From Limnomonas spitsbergensis (Eukaryota; Chlorophyta; Chlorophyceae; Chlamydomonadales): DNA of 64,000 nucleotides. Location: contig JAYJMM010000123.1 in assembly GCA_037349105.1 (NCBI GenBank), positions 2,170,001-2,234,000 of the forward strand, given 5' to 3'. Numbering within the stretch: position 1 is the stretch's first letter; every line of letters starts with the position of its first letter. The translations under genes were made by a program, and so were the position numbers. The notes under the pieces are model-generated. The model saw only the letters and a list, made by a program, of their open reading frames with translations. It had not been told where the DNA came from and made no database searches. Below are positions 58,772 to 64,000 of the stretch, one piece after another.

Positions 58772-59902
58772 ACGGGATAAATCTGCTCACCTTCTTGGCC
58801 CTCCATCTCAGACAAATAAAGGGATAATGGCTGAGACACTGCTCTCACTGGCCCAGGGACTCTGCTCGGAACCGTTGTCAAAGAGTGTGAACTTCAGCTG
58901 TGTTTATATTGAAATACCTTTGACATTTGACCCTGTTTCGTAGAAGAATGAAGGCCTACAGCGTGCCTCACAAAAGATACAACTTGACAGATGCTTTGAA
59001 TTGCTGCCTGAATACGGTGCGTCATGCACTGCTCGTCCCGGCCCCTACATGACGACCGGTAATCCGGTACTGACCATCAGGAGTTGTTGGACGAGTCATG
59101 CTGGGACCTGCAGTTCAAGATGAAGCTCTTGCTTCGGTATTAAGCCACGGCACAAGCCTAGTGTAGCCCATGCAGCATCGTTGACCCCCATAGCAGTGGT
59201 GCGGGTGCATGGAAGAGCATGGTACATCGGTAATTAGATTACGGCCAGACAGAAATGACACTAAGGTCAGGGCCTCATACATAGTTAGGCACATTCCATC
59301 CAGAGATTCACATACCTTTATCCTTCACAGATTATAGAAATCCAGGTCGATCTTTCAGGAGACAAAAAATCTGTTGCATGGCATGTCTAGTGGCAACCAT
59401 GACAGATTTTGCAGGAACTTTTCGATATATTAATGCCCGTCGCTAATAATTCAGCAGTAAAAGACCCTGGGGACAGGTTACCTGTACACAGTAGTTTGGT
59501 TGTACAAAAACAATGCTCGCAATGTATGACGCTGGTACCCATCCCATCGGTAAAGCGCAAGGAACTATGCACTACATTCATTGCAACCACTCTCTGGCGA
59601 GACAAGTGGCACAGATCTCACTTGTTTCTGATTCTCCAATTCAAGCCATGATGGACTCACACAAGCGCCATACAGGGACTCTTTCCTCAACATGAGCGTA
59701 AGCAATTTGTCATGTCATATCGACGCATGATTTTCCCATGCAACTTCTGGGGCCACTCAGACAGTAATAAACAAACAAAAATTGAGATGCTGGTACTCAT
59801 CCCTTGGTGTTCACTAAATCTGTATGACATGCCATCCGTTTGATGATACATTACAATGCGTGAAATCACGTCATAGCCACTTCCCACTGGCTGCAGAGGG
59901 AT

Positions 59903-59907
59903 TTACA
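59903..59907 (-). promoter_or_regulatory. Candidate poly(A) signal TGTAA of the V-ATPase gene
   Basis: TGTAA on the minus strand lies about 265 bases after the stop of V-ATPase subunit F, a usual distance for chlorophyte 3' UTRs. Confidence 0.45.
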
Positions 59908-60171
59908 TGAATTCAAGGACCGTGTTTGCCTACCATGGCAGCTTATGAGGATGGGAGAAGGAGGCATTCAAGGAGCAAACAGAAAACGAGTGCTAAAACT
60001 CCTCGGCCCAATGCTACGCATGGGTATGAGTCTAAACAAAAAGCAGTCAGTCGGTCAGTTATGGGTTAAACCTGGTTGTGGTCATCCTTGACCCATGAGG
60101 CCAAAGGGGAAGGGAATCATGCCAGCTGGAGAGTTGATAGCAGCTGGGGGCCCAACGGAATGAATGACATC

Positions 60172-61058
60172 TTAGTTTGCGCCGAAAATATGCTTGACCC
60201 GCACCAGCAACGAATCGGCGTTTGGGTCGTATGGGTTGTCTTTTGACGGAATCTCCAATACAGCTGGCACGGCCTGTGATAAACAAGGGAAAATATGAGG
60301 GAGGCAGCTCGAGGATGCTGACTGTGGCCACTGTCCAGTCCAAGGATCTGAACTGTCAGAGTTTCTAGCCCTGTAGCCCGTTGGCTGGTAACTGCATGGC
60401 ATGCATGCCATGCAATTCGTTGGATGCTAAAAGAAGAACCATGAACGCTACAGTGCATGAGGTCATGACACTGCAGGAACACATATCGTCGCAGTCCAGC
60501 TGATAGAAGGATGTTCATGCTTCGGCCATCATCTGGTTTCCAGACCTTGTGATGCTGGTCCACAGTCATGCGAATCATGTTGGCGACAGTTTGGCTGATC
60601 AGCACAATCGCAACGTCCTCTCGTGAGGTGAACTCCTTGAAAGCTGCCTCTATCTGCTTCGTGGTGGTTTCTGCAAAGAAGATCGTTTGGTTACCAAAGA
60701 AGATCGTGGTAACAAAAATGGGCACCAACATCGACAGCAGCACTTTCACCCACTGGAGTCAACAACTAAGAAGTTCGACTTCTTCCGGATGTCAATATTG
60801 CCCACTCCAGCTAGCAAAAACCCAGTGATAGTGTCCTGCGGGCGAAGGACAAGACGTTGGAAAATTCAGCGGTTCCAACCAGCGCATAGGAAACATATTG
60901 CTTATTGCAGATTAATATACTATACGGATAGGGGCTGTAGGTGTAGCTCAAAATCTCTGGTTTCATGTGAAACTTGCCTCGTCACTGATGCATGCGATCA
61001 AGCTTCCATTCATGTTTGTTAGATTGCCTGCTCCAGTAAATTCTGTCTTTGCTGCCAT
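60172..61058 (-). CDS. ATPvF: V-type H+-ATPase subunit F
   Basis: Exons, in transcript order: 61058-60978, 60835-60754, 60670-60546, 60273-60172. The product is 129 residues, close to the usual 115-130. Landmarks of the family are all present: SLIACISDEDTITGFLLAG, GVGNIDIRKKSNFLVVDSK, a TTTKQIEAAFKEF helix, TSREDVAIVLISQTVANMIR, and the C-terminal VPAVLEIPSKDNPYDP motif, then LLVRVKHIFGAN and TAA. Subunit F lies in the central rotor stalk of the V1 sector and couples ATP hydrolysis to proton pumping into vacuoles and other acidic compartments. Intron 1 has a GC donor (GAG|GCAAGT) and a CAG acceptor; the other introns are GT-AG, and intron 2 is only 83 bases. The Met start is the only one that gives the family N-terminus. 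Confidence 0.95.
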
Positions 61059-61339
61059 CTTGTTGAATTCTAGTGATTAAGTCCCAAACAGGTTGATAAA
61101 ATTAGTTTATCGTCAGTAAGCTCTGCAAAATATGCTAGTATAATGATGCTGACATAAGAAAGTCTCGCATCAAATCGGACGTGCATGTGGTGTGAAGATG
61201 TTCACACCAGTGCGAGACTGAAAGCCTAGTCAAGAGAGTCTCAACTGCCACTGATCATACCCGCTGACTACTTTCTCCCTAACTGCTCCGTTCACCCTTG
61301 CCAAAATTTCCAGCACCTCGTGTCCATGATGCCCTTGAC

Positions 61340-61920
61340 CATGCCCCTACGCCTGTTCTGCCCCTGCCCCTCCCCGTGCCCCTGACCTTAACCCTGCCCC
61401 TACCCCTGTTCTGCCCCTGCCCGTGCCCCTGACCCTGCCCTTAACCATGCCCCTACCCCTGTTCTGCCCCTGTCCCTGCCCCTGCATCTGCCCTTAACCA
61501 TGTCCCTACCCCTGTTCTGCCCCTGTCCCTGCCTCTGACCTGAACCATACCCCTACTACCCCTACACCTGTTCCGCCCCTGCCCCTGCCCCTGCCCCTGC
61601 CCCCTGTCCCTGACGGCCTGACCTTAACCATGCCCCTACCCCTGTTCTGCCCCTGCCCTGCCTTTAACCATGCCCCTACCCCTGTTCTGCCCCTGCCTCT
61701 GCCTTTAACCATGCCCCTACCCCTGTTCTGTCCTTGCCCCTGCCCTTAACCATGCCCCTACCCCTGTTCTGCCCCTGCCCTGCCTTTAACCATGCCCCTA
61801 CCCCTGTTCTGCCCCTGCCTCTGCCTTTAACCATGCCCCTACCCCTGTTCTGTCCTTGCCCTTGCCCTTAACCATGCCCCTACCCCTGTTCTGCCCCTGC
61901 CCCTGTTCTTCCCCTGCTGC
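61340..61920. repeat. Minisatellite of about 38-60 bases
   Basis: Units of accatgcccctacccctgttc then tgcccctgccc repeat about ten times with variable filler. The block is open in several frames on the minus strand (Gly/Arg-rich), which is an artefact. Confidence 0.88.
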
Positions 61921-62739
61921 CCCTTTCCTTATACTTGGAACATGTAATTGCATCTGTTCCTCAGCTGAAAATATGATATAAAGGGTTCCATGATCCATTC
62001 ATCTTCAGCATGCTTCCCTAACCTATCCCAGCATGGCAGCCATGCAGCATGCTACCTAATTCCACCTCAGCATTCTTAGACCAAAGATGCCATAGTGGAA
62101 TTCAGTTCAAGTCGACGCCTTGACAACTTTTTCCTTACCCATTAACTCCTGGAACATCAACCTTGAAAACCTTAATCTCGAGTCCCCCCATAGGGCTGCA
62201 AACTTACGTCCAGCCGTTTACTCTCTTTTCACTGGCCAGGGAGGGCGACTTCGCCATGCTGGCCATCCGGTACCAGCCACTCACCTCTTCATCAGCATGG
62301 GCTGACCGCTGATGTCACCCCTGAGGCATAGGCTGAGATGTCATCTTATGACGAAGATTCGTTACGAAGACGCAGCTTGTAAGGAATCGACCCCCACCAA
62401 GGCTCACCCTCGCCCAGGCCCAATGGGCAGCAGAAAGTACGCCCTTGTGGTGGTAGGTGCCCCGAGCTGCCCCCCCAGGCGCTCTTCCAACAAGATGGTG
62501 GTCGACACACTGAGAAAAGACACGGCCACAGCAGCTTGAGCCGCAGCCCACAGCGTTCGCATTCCCACACTCCAAACCAACCCTGCTCCAAATGAGCACC
62601 CCGCACCCCTACATTCCTCCCCCACCCATGAAACTCAAATAAGCCACGGAGGAGTGTAATGGCCGTGTGACCCACAAAGGCGTATCATTATATCAAGGAC
62701 CACACATGCTACATCATGGGTGAGGAACTAAGGATACCG

Positions 62740-63120
62740 CCTCAGGAGGTCAAGCATAACAGTGGTAACAACGAGAAAAAGAGTGGCATAAGCCATAGCA
62801 GCGAGAGGAGAAGAGTGGCAGCAAAGAGAGCAACAGTGGCAACAGCATCAACATCAAGGGCATCAGTGGTACCAGCGAGAGCAACGGTGTTAATAGCGAT
62901 AGCAACAGTGGCACCAGCGGCAACAGCGAGAGCAACAGATGGTAAAAACGAGAGCAACAGTGGCAATGTGGCATCACTGGCAACAAAGAGACAAATATAT
63001 TATATATGGTAAAAGTGAGAGCTAAAGTGGCATCAGCTGCTGTAGCAATAAGAGCAGTGGGAGCAACGAGAGCAACCGTGGCATGAGCCGCAGCAGCGAG
63101 AGGAACAGTGGCATGGAACC
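62740..63120. repeat. Degenerate AGCAACAGTGGC-like repeat
   Basis: Short phrases such as agcaacagtggc, agcgagagcaac and ggcatcagtgg recur with a rough period of 12-15 bases over almost 400 bases. Minus-strand frames read as Ala/Val/Leu-rich peptides because of the repeat. Confidence 0.7.
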
Positions 63121-64000
63121 AGTGGGACCAAGCTGTCCACCGGTAGCAAGTTGACGCTTCAGTTGACTGTCTGGCACGGCCAGCAAACTATCGGCAAACT
63201 ATCAACGCCTGACTTGCGATTGTGCATGCCCGCTGTTTAGGCAACATCAGCCTTGATACCAGGCACGTCTTCCATAATCAGTTGAAGGAGGTAACCACGA
63301 TGCCCCTGACTGGTACTCCTCTTCTAGGAGGTTTTATGCTGGTGTTCAAGGAACATCTAAATCGCGGGATTGGAGGGTTTTTTACGGTTATATGCCACTG
63401 ACAGTGCCAACTACTGGCACATATGGCATGTATCTCATGCTTCCTTGTTGAAGGCTTGATAGGGCTGGGGATACTTCGGGCAGGTTTACATTTATTTAGA
63501 GCTTCCACCAATCCAAGAGATGGGTCCCCAGCCTTGTAACCGGAACTTGCACATGTCACAGCATATAACCGTAAACGACCGTAACCGTAGGGGTGAGTAA
63601 AGTAGTAGGGGCGGTACCCACGAGACGGAGACTTCCAGGCAGAGACAGCCAGTCAGAGACATGCAGTTAGGGACTTCCAGTTACAGTCATCTTGTTAACA
63701 AGCTCTTGTATGTAGTACAAGGAGCATGAGTGTACGGTGATGTACCGTATCTGTGAGTAGAGGACACCTTTCTAAGGCGCCTTTACCGGAGATTCCGGAG
63801 TTTACCATATTGGCACGTTTACTGCTTTATGGTGCGACAGCTGTCACAGTATATTACCGTATACGTGACAGAACCGTTTGAGCCGCCGTTAGTGGCCACG
63901 GAGCCTCCGCAGCTTCTCTGCGGAGTCTCCTGATTTGTGACCTAGAAACCCGCTTACGCAGGGTGATTGAGCATAATCCGTACTCTGAATTGGGCCTGCC

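Larger units (their letters stand above)
52923..60171. other. Gene-poor stretch with weak ORFs
   Basis: More than 7 kb with higher A+T content than the genes and many short low-quality ORFs. It includes a 17-base minisatellite (55111-55180), a broken ORF at 56118-56750 and an unrecognised ORF at 58394-58771. A conspicuous T run lies near 55424 and C runs near 55889, 57268 and 57397. I see no complete gene. Confidence 0.5.
61059..64000. other. Upstream flank of the V-ATPase gene, repeats only
   Basis: It holds the promoter side of the V-ATPase gene, a CCCCTG-rich minisatellite (61340-61920), a 75-codon plus ORF at 62312-62539 that I do not recognise, and an AGCAACAGTGGC-like repeat (62740-63120). 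The end of the window (63540-63880) has several variants of accgta around tcacag. No gene is supported. Confidence 0.5.

Noticed and set aside
58770..58800. A 28-base GT...AG stretch that could be a tiny intron near the 58394-58771 ORF
   Set aside because: Removing it leads to an early stop, and 28 bases would be far below the intron sizes seen elsewhere here. The same test failed for a 28-base stretch around 56400.
61506..61998. Gly/Arg-rich minus ORFs resembling RGG-type RNA-binding segments
   Set aside because: They are translations of a CCCCTG-rich minisatellite without any other coding evidence.
1..64000. CRISPR array, tRNA, rRNA or bacterial-type operon
   Set aside because: The tandem repeats lack the unique-spacer pattern of CRISPR, I saw no tRNA or rRNA signature, and the intron-rich genes show this is nuclear eukaryotic DNA.

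Overview
The window looks like nuclear DNA of a green alga, most likely a chlorophyte of the Chlamydomonas/Volvox type. Genes are cut into many short exons by GT-AG introns, introns are full of minisatellites, proteins carry long Ala/Gly/Ser/Gln tracts, and TGTAA (the usual chlorophyte poly(A) signal) lies downstream of several stops. Nothing looks bacterial, plastid or viral. I rebuilt genes by hand by requiring a splice acceptor, a splice donor and matching codon phase at every junction.

Layout. (1) 505-13644, plus: 3' part of a multi-exon gene for a polytopic membrane protein with a Cys-rich GCC2/GCC3-like segment; 20 exons seen, 5' end probably outside. (2) 17857-28454, minus: a protein of about 1,990 residues with repeated Ser-His-Gln-Lys-Lys motifs, an acidic tract and a C-terminal SANT/Myb domain that resembles the M18BP1/KNL2 type. 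(3) 28653-30118, plus: a 218-residue four-helix membrane protein with a possible transit peptide, divergent from gene 2 with 198 bases between the start codons. (4) 32176-43813, plus: a Pumilio/PUF RNA-binding protein, 15 exons, 843 residues, eight PUF repeats. (5) 46633-52922, minus: a 1,553-residue repeat protein of unknown function, most of it one exon of nested, frame-keeping repeats. (6) 60172-61058, minus: V-type H+-ATPase subunit F, four exons, 129 residues, first intron GC-AG. The stretches 13645-17856, 30119-32175, 43814-46224, 52923-60171 and 61059-64000 hold no gene I can support well, only weak ORFs and repeats.

The most striking feature is structural. In several genes, tandem duplications are anchored on splice sites: the end of an exon with its donor, or the acceptor with the start of an exon, is copied two to fourteen times into the neighbouring intron, in every state from near-identical to decayed. 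Genes 1 and 4 show this clearly, and the array beside gene 5 is similar. The repeat protein of gene 5 may be what results when such an array becomes coding.

The genes do not form one pathway. They are unlinked eukaryotic functions: membrane receptor-like protein, chromatin or centromere candidate, organelle membrane protein, RNA regulator, unknown repeat protein, and vacuolar proton pump.
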